From Acidobacteriota bacterium (GTDB taxonomy: Bacteria > Acidobacteriota > UBA6911), in the NCBI GenBank assembly GCA_012719455.1, contig JAAYAJ010000073.1, forward strand, positions 1 through 47,808: DNA of 47,808 bases, given 5' to 3'. Position 1 is the first letter of the stretch. Each line of letters starts with the position of its first letter. The position numbers and the translations under genes are program-made. A model generated the notes under the pieces. It did no database searches, was not told the origin of the DNA, and was given only the letters and a program-made list of their open reading frames with translations. Positions 8,775 to 16,725 of this stretch are shown here, one piece after another.

Positions 8775-9740
8775 ATGAAAATGAAGATATACTTTCACAA
8801 CAACTGTTTTGACGGGCTCGCCTCGGCCGCCGTCTTCAGCCAGTTCCATGTCGACTGCATCGACAAGAAGAGTGTTTTCGCCTACGAGGGGCTGGCGCAC
8901 AGGGCCGGGGAGCTTTTCCTCGACGTCCGGTTCGACGGAGACCAGAACGCCATAGTCGACTTCAAGTATTCCAGCGACCCGCGCCTGACCTGGTGGTTCG
9001 ACCACCACCAGAGCGCCTTCCTCACCCAGGAGGACGAGGCTCACTTCCGGGCGGACCGGAGCGGCCGGAAATTTCACGACCCAACCTACCGCTCCTGCAC
9101 CAAGCTCATCGCCGAAATGTGCGGGAAGCACTTCTCGTTCGATTCCGGACGGCTGACGGAGCTGATCCACTGGGCCGACATCATCGACGGCGCCCAGTTC
9201 GAAAGCGCCCAGGCGGCCGTCGAACTCGCCCAGCCGGCGATGAAACTCATGATGGTGGTCGAGGGGGTCCGCGACAGCGAAAAGATCTGCGGCCTGATTC
9301 GGGAATTCCGGAGCCGACCCCTGGGGGACATCATCGAGATCCCCTGGGTGCGCGACGCCTTCAACCCCCTGTACGAGCGGCATCTCGAGTCGATCGACAT
9401 CATCCGCCGGCACGCCGAATACGCAGACCGTACTGTATTCTTCGACATCACCGGGTACGAACTGGAAGGCTACAACAAGTTCATCCCCTACTACCTCTAC
9501 CCCGAAGCCACCTATTGTGTGGGCCTGAGCCTGTCGAGCTACCGGACCAAGATCTCGGTCGGGTCCAATCCCTGGAGCCCCGTCCCGCGAACCCACAACC
9601 TGGCGCACCTGTGCGAACGCCACGGCGGAGGGGGGCACCCGGTTGTGGGAGCGATCTCGTTCCCCCCCGCGGCACTGGAAAAGGCGCGCGTCATCGCCGC
9701 GGAGATCACCGCCGAGCTCCGCGGCAACCCCGGAGCCTGA
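8775..9740 (+). CDS. DHH-family phosphoesterase
   Basis: A 321-residue metal-dependent phosphoesterase of the DHH superfamily, whose members act on short oligonucleotides, cyclic dinucleotides, pyrophosphate or related substrates. Visible motifs are HNNCFDGLASA (8-18, first metal motif), WWFDHHQSAF (D76, H77, H78, the signature) and a DHHA1-like C-terminal GGGGHPVVGAIS (from 284). This HNNCxDG form is closer to uncharacterised stand-alone DHH proteins than to RecJ or PpaC, so no substrate can be named. The start at 8775 has no clear ribosome binding site and lies just after a strong dyad; the methionine two codons later is an alternative. An amidohydrolase gene follows after 59 bases. Confidence 0.85.
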   Translation: MKMKIYFHNNCFDGLASAAVFSQFHVDCIDKKSVFAYEGLAHRAGELFLDVRFDGDQNAIVDFKYSSDPRLTWWFDHHQSAFLTQEDEAHFRADRSGRKFHDPTYRSCTKLIAEMCGKHFSFDSGRLTELIHWADIIDGAQFESAQAAVELAQPAMKLMMVVEGVRDSEKICGLIREFRSRPLGDIIEIPWVRDAFNPLYERHLESIDIIRRHAEYADRTVFFDITGYELEGYNKFIPYYLYPEATYCVGLSLSSYRTKISVGSNPWSPVPRTHNLAHLCERHGGGGHPVVGAISFPPAALEKARVIAAEITAELRGNPGA

Positions 9741-9799
9741 GCGAATTCTCCCGACGGGCCGGCACCCGCGCCCGCGCGGACGCCCCGACAGGAGTTTTT

Positions 9800-11038
9800 A
9801 TGCTGCTGCTGAGAAACCTCTCCCAAGTCGTCACCATGAAGGGGGGGGGCGTCCCCCGGACCGGGGGGGCGATGTCCGACTTGGGAGTCATCGAAAATGG
9901 GGCCATCCTCGTTCACGGCGGCCGGATCGTGTGGGTGGGGCCCACCCGGGACGTCCCGGCGCGCGAACCGGGGGTCCACTGGCAGACCGTGGACGGCCTC
10001 GGGTTGGACCTGGTCGCCCTGCCCGGATTCATCGACCCCCACACCCACCCCCTGCTGTCCGCCCCAAAACCCGAAAGCCGCCAGGACCCTTCCGGCCCGG
10101 CGGAGAGCGACGGAGACCGGGGGAACGCGCTCCACACCGCGGCGCAGAACCAGAACCTTGCGAAGGCGGAGCGCTGCGTCCGCCTCTTCCTGGCCCACGG
10201 CACCACCACCATAGAAGCCAAGAGCGTCGCGGGCGCCGGGCTGGACGAGGGGATCCGGAGCCTCCAGGTCCTGGCCGCGCTCCGGGAACGGAGCCGGCTG
10301 GAGATCCACCCCACCTTCCTCTGCGCCCCAGCCGCGCCGGGCGCCGAAACCGGCACGCGCCTCGAACAGGTGCAGCAAACCATCCGGACCGCCCTTCCGC
10401 GCCTGGCCCGTGAAGGGCTGGCCCGGTTCTGCGACTGCCTGGTCGACAGCGCCCACTACGACATCGAGGAGGCGCGCGCCATCCTGCAGGCGGCCGCCGC
10501 AGCCGGCCTCGGCATCAGGGTACACGCAGAGGAATCGGGGCCGGGCACGGGCGCCCGGCTGGCCGTCGAGACAGGAGCCGCAAGCGCCGACCATCTTCAG
10601 TGGATCGACGACGCCGGCATCGAGGCCCTCTCCCGCTCGGGCACCGTCGCCACCCTGCTGCCGGCGACCGCGTCGCACCTTGGGGGGCTCGAGCCCGCCC
10701 CGGCCCGCAGGCTGATCGACGCGGGGGTCCCGGTGGCGCTGGCCACCGGCTTCTACCCCGGCTCCTGCCATACGCTCAATATGCAACTCGTCGTGGCGCT
10801 GGCCGTTACCCGAATGGGGATGACACCAGAGGAGGCAATCACGGCGGCCACCGTCAACGCCGCCTGTTCCCTGGGAATCGCCGACCGGGTGGGAACCCTC
10901 GAGGCGGACCGGCAGGCCGACATCGTGCTGATGAACGTCGGCCACTACCGTGAAATCGCCACCTTCTTCGGCGTCAACCACTGCGTGGTCACCGTCAAGA
11001 ACGGGAACGTGGTGATCGACCGGCTGGAACACCTCTGA
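9800..11038 (+). CDS. Imidazolonepropionase-like amidohydrolase, likely altered function
   Basis: A 412-residue amidohydrolase that aligns with HutI, which opens the imidazolone ring in histidine breakdown. Conserved parts are PGFIDPHTH (metal H81, H83), GTTTIEAKS, VHAEES (H242, E245) and ASADHL (H265). Two key places differ. The aspartate of the HutI ATDFNPGS motif is glycine here (ATGFYPGS, G317; codon GGC), and the GAHA motif reads CAPA. The GYG substrate loop is also replaced by VAGAG. No other hut genes are nearby. The start at 9800 has GGAG 6 bases upstream. It is either an enzyme with a different metal arrangement and substrate or an inactive relative. It probably shares a transcript with the DHH gene. 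Confidence 0.75.
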   Translation: MLLLRNLSQVVTMKGGGVPRTGGAMSDLGVIENGAILVHGGRIVWVGPTRDVPAREPGVHWQTVDGLGLDLVALPGFIDPHTHPLLSAPKPESRQDPSGPAESDGDRGNALHTAAQNQNLAKAERCVRLFLAHGTTTIEAKSVAGAGLDEGIRSLQVLAALRERSRLEIHPTFLCAPAAPGAETGTRLEQVQQTIRTALPRLAREGLARFCDCLVDSAHYDIEEARAILQAAAAAGLGIRVHAEESGPGTGARLAVETGAASADHLQWIDDAGIEALSRSGTVATLLPATASHLGGLEPAPARRLIDAGVPVALATGFYPGSCHTLNMQLVVALAVTRMGMTPEEAITAATVNAACSLGIADRVGTLEADRQADIVLMNVGHYREIATFFGVNHCVVTVKNGNVVIDRLEHL

Positions 11039-11067
11039 GGTCCGGGAAGCGCCCGGCCGGAATTCAC

Positions 11068-11096
11068 TTGTGCCGGAAACGGAAATATTTTATAAA
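11068..11096 (+). promoter_or_regulatory. Predicted promoter of the corrinoid methyl-transfer genes
   Basis: TTGTGC (11068-11073), a 17-base spacer and TATAAA (11091-11096). The expected start is near 11103, giving a leader of about 125 bases that is GC-rich and can form small hairpins. I looked for cobalamin, SAM and folate riboswitch motifs there and found none. Confidence 0.5.
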
Positions 11097-11226
11097 TCAA
11101 GTCTTTACACCTGATCTGTGAACACGGGCTTTCGTTCCCCGCCCGGCCGCCGGGATGGGAAACAACCGTGCCCTTGCCGCCGCGGGCCGGCCTCCGGCGG
11201 GAGCTTCACCGGAAAGGAGCCATTCT

Positions 11227-12030
11227 TTGAAAATCATCGCAGAAAAAATCAACGGCACGCGCAAGCGGGTGGCCCAGGCCATCCAGGAGCGCGACGCGGC
11301 CTTCATCCAGAACCTGGCCCGGGAACAGGCTGCGGTCTCCCACACCGCGTGGGTGGACGCAAACGCCGGCACCGCGCCCCAGCGCGAACCCGATGACCTC
11401 ATCTGGCTGGTGGAAACGATCCAGTCCGCCACTGACAAGCCGATCGCCCTGGACAGCGCCAATCCGAAGGCGCTGGAAGCGGCGATCAAGGTGGTCAAGA
11501 CCAAGCCGATGATCAACTCGATCAGCCTGGAGCCGGGGCGCCGGGACATCTTCCCCATCGTCGCCGAACATGACTGCCCGACGGTGGCCCTGGCGAGCGG
11601 GGAGAAAGGGCTCCCAAAGACGCAGGAAGAGTGCCTGGACAACATCGCCCGGCTGCTCGAAAAGACCCGGTCGATGGGGATCAGGGACAGCAACCTCTAC
11701 GTCGATCCGCTCGCAATGACCATCGGGTCCGGAATCCAGAATGGACTGATCTTCTTCGACAGCGTCCGCGAGATCCGCAGGCGGTTCCCCGAGGTCCACA
11801 TCACCTGCGGGCTGAGCAATATTTCGTTCGGGCTGCCGGCCCGGACGTACATCAACCGCGTATTCCTGGCGCTTTCGATGCAGGCGGGGATGGACTGCGC
11901 CATCTGCGACCCGAACAACCACGATATCCAGACCACCATCCTGGCCACTGAACTCCTGCTGGCGAAAGACAAGCACTGCCTCAATTACACGCGCGCCTTC
12001 CGCGCGGGAGTCTTCAACAAGCCCGTATAA
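11227..12030 (+). CDS. Methyltetrahydrofolate:corrinoid methyltransferase
   Basis: A pterin-binding TIM-barrel enzyme of 267 residues (Moorella MeTr/AcsE is 262) that moves a methyl group between tetrahydrofolate and a corrinoid protein. Recognisable parts are MKIIAEKINGT at the N-terminus, WVDANAG (D44, N46), ALDSANPKALEAA, PMINSIS (N97), YVDPL (D160) and GLSNIS (N198, matching the asparagine near N5 of the pterin in MeTr). The start is taken as TTG at 11227 because AGGAG lies 7 bases before it and the family begins here; an ATG at 11155 would add an unlikely Ala/Pro-rich extension. The corrinoid-protein gene follows after 45 bases, so the pair probably works together. No first methyltransferase or reductive activator is nearby. 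Confidence 0.9.
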   Translation: MKIIAEKINGTRKRVAQAIQERDAAFIQNLAREQAAVSHTAWVDANAGTAPQREPDDLIWLVETIQSATDKPIALDSANPKALEAAIKVVKTKPMINSISLEPGRRDIFPIVAEHDCPTVALASGEKGLPKTQEECLDNIARLLEKTRSMGIRDSNLYVDPLAMTIGSGIQNGLIFFDSVREIRRRFPEVHITCGLSNISFGLPARTYINRVFLALSMQAGMDCAICDPNNHDIQTTILATELLLAKDKHCLNYTRAFRAGVFNKPV

Positions 12031-12075
12031 GGATTATGCACCAACCATTATCTAGGAAGTGAAAAAGGAGAGTCC

Positions 12076-12714
12076 ATGTCGCAAGAATTAATCGATCTCG
12101 TTGTAGATATGCGTGAGGACGAAGCCGTCAAGCTTGCCGAGAAACTGCTCGACGAAGGCGCGGAACCCCTCAGCCTGCTCGACGACTGCCGCACGGCGCT
12201 CGGCATCATCGGCGACCGCTTCGCCGCCGGCGAGTGCTTCGTTCCCGAACTGATCCTGGCCGGCGAAATGCTGCGGCAGATCGGGGCGATGGTCAAGCCG
12301 CGGCTGGCCGCGGGCGAGGCGGGGGAACAGAAGAAGCTGGGGCGCATCGTCTTCGGCACCGTGGAAGGGGACATTCACGATATCGCCAAGGACATCGTGG
12401 TCTTCATGCTCGACATCAACGGTTTCGAGGTCATGGACCTCGGCGTGGACGTCCCTGTAGCCCGGTTCGTCGAAGCGGTCAAGGAATTCAAGCCCCAGAT
12501 CGTCGGACTCAGCGGCTTCCTGACCCTGGCCTACGACCCGATGAAGAACACCGTCCAGGCCCTAGCCGACGCCGGCTTGCGCGACAGCGTCAAGATCATG
12601 ATCGGCGGCGGGCAGATGGACGACCAGGTGGCCGCTTACGCCAAGGCGGACGCCTACGGCAAGGATGCGATGGCGGCGGTGACCCTGTCCAAAGGATGGG
12701 TAGGAGCGAATTAG
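12076..12714 (+). CDS. Corrinoid (cobalamin-binding) protein, MtbC/MtmC-like
   Basis: A 212-residue methyl carrier. Residues 1-85 form the helical cap domain of methionine-synthase type; the rest is the Rossmann-like B12 domain. The cobalt-ligand motif reads GDIHDIAKD (D99, H101), so the lower-ligand histidine is present, but the family glycine of DxHxxG is alanine (A104). The nucleotide-tail contacts GLSGFLTL and GGGQ are also present. The start at 12076 has AAGGAGAG upstream. It follows the MeTr gene, which fits a two-component methyl relay to or from tetrahydrofolate. The methyl donor is unknown. In its place downstream lies a non-coding stretch with a possible remnant. Confidence 0.9.
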   Translation: MSQELIDLVVDMREDEAVKLAEKLLDEGAEPLSLLDDCRTALGIIGDRFAAGECFVPELILAGEMLRQIGAMVKPRLAAGEAGEQKKLGRIVFGTVEGDIHDIAKDIVVFMLDINGFEVMDLGVDVPVARFVEAVKEFKPQIVGLSGFLTLAYDPMKNTVQALADAGLRDSVKIMIGGGQMDDQVAAYAKADAYGKDAMAAVTLSKGWVGAN

Positions 12715-12720
12715 CCTGGC

Positions 12721-12854
12721 CGAAAAGGGTTGCCGGAAACACGCGCGGCTCTTCGCCGAGCCCGACAAACCTGGCCGGCGACGGCGCGGTGCGCGACGAG
12801 GCGAACCCCGACAACCTGTACGCGTTCATCGACACCGCGAAGACGTACCGGTAG
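12721..12854 (+). pseudogene. Possible C-terminal remnant of a UroD-type methyltransferase
   Basis: Between the corrinoid protein and the porin are 267 bases without a complete gene. One frame reads VRDEANPDNLYAFIDTAKTYR and then stops at 12854; this resembles the usual end of UroD/MtbA-type methyltransferases, in which a P-E-N-hydrophobic-A-hydrophobic-hydrophobic-D/E-A pattern closes the last helix. No credible start or upstream domain remains. The resemblance is short and was judged by eye, so chance is a real alternative. Confidence 0.25.
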
Positions 12855-12981
12855 ACCGGTCCCTGTCGGGCGGATGCGCCGGGGGCGGCCCGAACGGACC
12901 CGCCTACCCGGCGACCTCCTTGAAAAGCGGGGGGAAACGCCGTAATCTCCCGGGGAAATTTTTGCGCGGAGGAGACGGAAC

Positions 12982-14064
12982 ATGATGAAAAGCTTGTGGT
13001 GTGCAATCGCGGCCGCGATCCTCGCGGTCGTCCTGGTCCCGGAAGTCGAAGCCGGGGGGCCCCCCTTCGAGTTTTCCACGAGCGACGGGGACGTCACGCT
13101 CAAACTCGGCTTCCTGCTCCAGCCGCAGTACGAGGCGCTGGAAAACGGCACCGACACCAAGCACAACGTCTTCTTCCGCAGACTGCGGCTGATGGCGGGG
13201 GGAAAGCTCACGCCGAAACTCTCCTACTTTATCGAGAGCGACAGCCCCAACCTCGGGAAAAAGGACGCCGCCGGCAACCGTGAAGCCGACATCTTCTTGC
13301 AGGACGCCTACCTGAGCTACGCCTTCCGCCCCGAATTCCAGCTCGACGGCGGCATGATCATCGTACCGGTGTCACACAACACGACCCAGTCGGCGGCCAA
13401 CCTGATGACGATCGACTTCGGCCCCTACGCCTTCGCCGCCTCGACCCCCACCCGCTCCAAGGTGGGGCGCGACTACGGAATACAGGCGCGCGGCTATATC
13501 AACAATCACCTGGAATACCGCGTTGGGGTGTTCCGCGGCAACCGGAACCATGACAGGGATTTCCCCTACCGCTTCACCGCCCGTGTCGTCTACTACCCGC
13601 TGGATGCCGACACCGGTTATTTCTACACCGGGACCTCGCTGGGGGCGAAAAAGGTCGTGGCCATCGGCGGCGGCATCGACCGCCAGGGGAGCTACAGCGC
13701 CAACGCCGTCGACTTCTACCTCGACCACCCGCTTCCGAACGGCGACGCCGTCACCGCGCAGGCCAACTTCGTCCGCTACGACGGCGGCGGGGAGTACCCC
13801 TTCCAGTCGGTCGCCAAGCAGAATACCTGGCTCCTCGAGGGGGCCTACTACCTGCACCGGGCCCGGTTCGGCCCCTACATCCAGTTCGCCTCCCGCGACC
13901 TGACCGAAGCGGGGGCGAGGGACGACGGCAAGGTCCAGGGGGGGATCTCTTGGTGGGTCCAAAAGCACCGGGTCAACCTGAAGGCGGGTTACGGAAGGCT
14001 CTTCTCCGACGACGCCGCCGACCGCTCCCAGTTCCTGGTGCAGGCGCAGTTCTTCTATTTCTAG
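12982..14064 (+). CDS. Outer-membrane porin, phosphate-selective OprO/OprP type
   Basis: A 360-residue protein with a signal peptide (basic MMKSLWC, hydrophobic core, likely cleavage after VEA near residue 24). The mature chain has alternating beta strands, many aromatic girdle residues and a C-terminal phenylalanine, the outer-membrane beta-barrel signal. Segments such as KLGFLLQPQYEAL, FFRRLRLMAGGKLTPKLSYF and FLQDAYLSYAF match the OprO/OprP porin family. Specificity for phosphate cannot be inferred, since many relatives take other anions. The start has GGAGGAGAC upstream. It is convergent with lysA, and a GC palindrome separates them. Confidence 0.82.
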   Translation: MMKSLWCAIAAAILAVVLVPEVEAGGPPFEFSTSDGDVTLKLGFLLQPQYEALENGTDTKHNVFFRRLRLMAGGKLTPKLSYFIESDSPNLGKKDAAGNREADIFLQDAYLSYAFRPEFQLDGGMIIVPVSHNTTQSAANLMTIDFGPYAFAASTPTRSKVGRDYGIQARGYINNHLEYRVGVFRGNRNHDRDFPYRFTARVVYYPLDADTGYFYTGTSLGAKKVVAIGGGIDRQGSYSANAVDFYLDHPLPNGDAVTAQANFVRYDGGGEYPFQSVAKQNTWLLEGAYYLHRARFGPYIQFASRDLTEAGARDDGKVQGGISWWVQKHRVNLKAGYGRLFSDDAADRSQFLVQAQFFYF

Positions 14065-14075
14065 TTCCAGAGTCG

Positions 14076-14089
14076 GGCGGCCGGCCGCC
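14076..14089. terminator. GC palindrome between convergent genes
   Basis: A perfect 14-base palindrome, GGCGGCCGGCCGCC, lies 12 bases after the porin stop and touches the lysA stop. It could form a short hairpin that ends transcription from both sides, but there is no T-run, so support is limited. Confidence 0.3.
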
Positions 14090-15354
14090 TAGGCGCCCAG
14101 CCGCCCCAGCTTCGAGAAGTCGAGGGTGGCGAAGTAGTCGTCCAGGGTCTCCGCCCGGCGGATCAGCTCCACGCTCCCGTCCTCCCGCAACAGCAGTTCG
14201 GCGCTGCGCAGCTTCCCGTTGTAGTTGAACCCCATGGCGAAACCGTGGGCCCCGGTGTCGTGGATAACCAGCAGGTCGCCGATCTCGATCTCCGGCAGCG
14301 GCCGGTCCACAGCGAACTTGTCGTTGTTCTCGCACAGCGACCCCACCACGTCGACCACCTGGTCGTGGGGCGCGTCCTCCTTCCCCATGACGGTGATGTG
14401 GTGGTAGGCGCCGTAGAGCGCCGGCCGCATCAGGTGGGCCATGCAGGCGTCGGTGCCGACATAGCGCTTGTAGATCTCCTTGCGATGGATCGCCCGGGTG
14501 ACCAGGTACCCGTAGGGGCCGGACACCATCCGCCCGCTCTCGAAAAAGATCTTCATCGGGTGGAGCCCGGCCGGCACAAGGAGCCGCTCGTATTCGGCCC
14601 GGATCTCCTCGGAGAGACGCTCGAGATCGACCGCCTCCTGTTCGGGCCGGTAGGGGATCCCGATGCCGCCGCTCAGGTTGATGAACTCCAGGCGGATCCC
14701 GAGCCGGTCTTTCACCTCCACGGCCAGCTCGAACAGCATCCGGGCCGTCTCTACGAAATAGCGGCGCTCGAGCTCGTTGGAAATGATAAAGGTGTGCAAC
14801 CCGAAGCGGGTGGCCCCCTTGGAGCGCGCCAGCGGGTAGGCCTCGAAGAGCTGCGCGCGCGTCAAGCCGTACTTCGCATCCGCCGGATTCCCGATGATGG
14901 CGTTCCCGCGGCGCAGGTGGCCGGGGTTGTAGCGGAAGGAGAGGACCTCCGGGATGCCACAGTGCCGCTCGATGTAGGGGATGTGGCTGATGTCGTCCAC
15001 GTTGATGATCGCCCCGAGCTCGCGGGCCTTGATGTACTCCTCCGCCGGCGTCTCGTTGGAGGAGAACATGATCTCCTCCCCCGTGATCCCCGTCCGCTCC
15101 GACATCACCAGTTCCGCCAACGAACTGCAGTCGGTGCCGCACCCTTCCTGGTGAAGGAGGTGGAGGATATGGGGATTCGGGCACGCCTTGACGGCGAAAT
15201 ACTCCTTGAACCCCTCGACCCAGGAAAAGGCGGCGCGGAAATAGCGCATGTTCGCGCGGAGCCCCCTCTCGTCGTAGATATGGAAGGGGGTAGGGTAACG
15301 GCGGGTCACCTCTTCGATGAACTCCCTGGTGAACGGCACAGACTTTCGCGACAT
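14089..15354 (-). CDS. lysA: Diaminopimelate decarboxylase
   Basis: PLP-dependent, fold-type III enzyme making L-lysine from meso-diaminopimelate; 421 residues (E. coli 420). PLP lysine K56 lies in EYFAVKACPNP. LSGGIGIPY forms the phosphate-binding loop, ESGR follows, GSLCENNDKFA has the active-site cysteine C341 from the other subunit, and GFNYNGK carries Y378. The CENND form in place of CESGD is a known-looking variation, although a decarboxylase for a related substrate cannot be fully excluded. The ATG at 15354 has GGGGGAG 10 bases upstream. The open frame extends 53 codons further without family similarity. It lies 304 bases after the U32-like gene and may have its own promoter. Confidence 0.88.
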   Translation of the reverse strand: MSRKSVPFTREFIEEVTRRYPTPFHIYDERGLRANMRYFRAAFSWVEGFKEYFAVKACPNPHILHLLHQEGCGTDCSSLAELVMSERTGITGEEIMFSSNETPAEEYIKARELGAIINVDDISHIPYIERHCGIPEVLSFRYNPGHLRRGNAIIGNPADAKYGLTRAQLFEAYPLARSKGATRFGLHTFIISNELERRYFVETARMLFELAVEVKDRLGIRLEFINLSGGIGIPYRPEQEAVDLERLSEEIRAEYERLLVPAGLHPMKIFFESGRMVSGPYGYLVTRAIHRKEIYKRYVGTDACMAHLMRPALYGAYHHITVMGKEDAPHDQVVDVVGSLCENNDKFAVDRPLPEIEIGDLLVIHDTGAHGFAMGFNYNGKLRSAELLLREDGSVELIRRAETLDDYFATLDFSKLGRLGA

Positions 15355-15518
15355 GAAATCAGTCTCCCCCGAAACGTTGTCGGCGCCGATCCTCCGGGGC
15401 GTCCCGGGGCTTATATTCGGCGGCTCCATGACGATAGCGCGAAAAACCCCGGACGGGAAGACCCGCGGGCCTTTTTCCCCCCAGCCATGAGGCCCGCCGG
15501 AAACCGGCGCCATGAATC

Positions 15519-15662
15519 ATGATCGGCGGCACTTCCGCACCCTTTGGGAGGAAAAGCGATGAGTACCATGCCCAAACGACGCCGAAGACGGCGGTGCGGC
15601 GCCTGATGATCCCGGTCTGCGCTCTGGCCATCGTCGTGACTGTGAAGGCGAGGATCCGCTAG
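15519..15662 (+). CDS. Possible small ORFs in the lysA upstream gap (doubtful)
   Basis: The 304 bases between lysA and the U32-like gene carry no clear gene. On the plus strand a 47-codon frame (15519-15662) ends in a hydrophobic, basic segment (MIPVCALAIVVTVKARIR) but has no ribosome binding site. Overlapping it in another frame, an ATG at 15559 follows GGGAGGAAAAGCG, a strong site, and encodes only 15 residues, MSTMPKRRRRRRCGA, ending at 15606 where TGATG overlaps the next ATG. Neither leads into a plus-strand gene. Chance or decay is likely; a translated micro-peptide is possible. Confidence 0.2.
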   Translation: MIGGTSAPFGRKSDEYHAQTTPKTAVRRLMIPVCALAIVVTVKARIR

Positions 15663-16720
15663 CTGAGTCCCAGGTCGATCATCTTTTCGGGGGTGAACAC
15701 CCCGCGCCGGAGGAGTTTTCCCGCCACCTCCGCGCAGTAGGTACAGCGGCTGCACTCCCGGTCGCAGGAGGTGACGCGGTCGAAAAAGCCCAGGGCGCCC
15801 AGGCTCCGGTTGTCCAGGTGGAGCAACCCGGACATCCCGGCCGAATAGAGGCTGCCCGCCATCAGTTCGAGCAGGTCTCCCTCCCAGCGCTCGTCCATGT
15901 AGGCCTTGATCACCCGCACGATCATCGTCCTGGAACTCGTGCGGCCGACCAGCTTGAAATAGGAGGTCGCCGCGCCGTATTTCCGGGCGTCTTCGGGCCG
16001 CACCCACCCCGACTTGAGGATCTGGGAAGGGTCGGCGCGGCACAGCGCAATGCAGTTGCGGCTGAAGACGTTGTCCTCCGGCCGCGCCTGTCCCTCGTAG
16101 GGCCGGCGCGACCGGTGCGCGATGTAGTTGAAGTGGAACTTGCGGAAGGCGCAGCGGAAGAGACAGCCCTCGTTGACCATCAGCTTGATCTCCGCCCCCG
16201 TCACTTCCCGGATCCTCGCGAGCAGCCCCGGGTCGCGGTTGATGTCGACCGAGGGGGTGATGACGTCGGCGCCGGCCCGGCGGAAGATGACGGCCTTCGA
16301 GACGCAGTCGATGTCCCCGAGCACAGAGGCGCAGATCTCGATCCCCGGAAAGCGGCGGCGCACCTCCCGGACGTAAAGGGGGTTGGCGATCGTGACCGCT
16401 TCCACCCCCATTTCCTCGTGCGCGCGGCGGAGGTATTCCATCGTCGGGTCCAGGACCGCGGGACAATACCAGTCGTCCCCTTCGCAGGTGGAGTTGAGGA
16501 GCAGGTTGGCCCGGAGCCCCGCGCCACGGATGCGCCCGACGACGGCGGCCAGATCATCGTACCCCATGGCGGGGACGATCCTCCCCGCACCCGTGTACTC
16601 CTGTGGCCCGGAGAGATACACCTCGCGGATACGGTTGCCGTTACGCTCCTTCAGGCGGATGATCTCGTCGAGGGTTTCGGGATCGTTGTTGTAGGGAACG
16701 GAAAAATCCAGCCCGCTCAT
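15659..16720 (-). CDS. U32-peptidase-like Fe-S protein
   Basis: A 353-residue protein of the U32 collagenase-like/UbiU-UbiV superfamily (TIM-barrel). Several members bind a 4Fe-4S cluster and assist hydroxylation or RNA modification rather than cutting peptides. Two cysteine groups are visible: C186-x3-C190 with C223-x3-C227, spaced as in cluster-binding U32 proteins, and a C-terminal C319-x3-C323-x2-C326-x2-C329 that suggests a second metal site. NEGCLFRCAFRKFHFN is the best family landmark. The start at 16720 is 5 bases past the FAD-subunit stop, so the two are co-translated. The substrate is unknown; the context points to a redox role. Confidence 0.75.
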   Translation of the reverse strand: MSGLDFSVPYNNDPETLDEIIRLKERNGNRIREVYLSGPQEYTGAGRIVPAMGYDDLAAVVGRIRGAGLRANLLLNSTCEGDDWYCPAVLDPTMEYLRRAHEEMGVEAVTIANPLYVREVRRRFPGIEICASVLGDIDCVSKAVIFRRAGADVITPSVDINRDPGLLARIREVTGAEIKLMVNEGCLFRCAFRKFHFNYIAHRSRRPYEGQARPEDNVFSRNCIALCRADPSQILKSGWVRPEDARKYGAATSYFKLVGRTSSRTMIVRVIKAYMDERWEGDLLELMAGSLYSAGMSGLLHLDNRSLGALGFFDRVTSCDRECSRCTYCAEVAGKLLRRGVFTPEKMIDLGLS

Positions 16721-16725
16721 CGCGC

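Noticed and set aside
9800-11038. Histidine-utilisation (hut) operon
   Set aside because: Only a diverged HutI-like gene is present; hutH, hutU and hutG/F are absent and an active-site residue is changed.
11103-11226. Cobalamin or folate riboswitch in front of the methyltransferase genes
   Set aside because: The leader lacks the B12 box and the other conserved riboswitch blocks; only generic GC-rich hairpins are visible.
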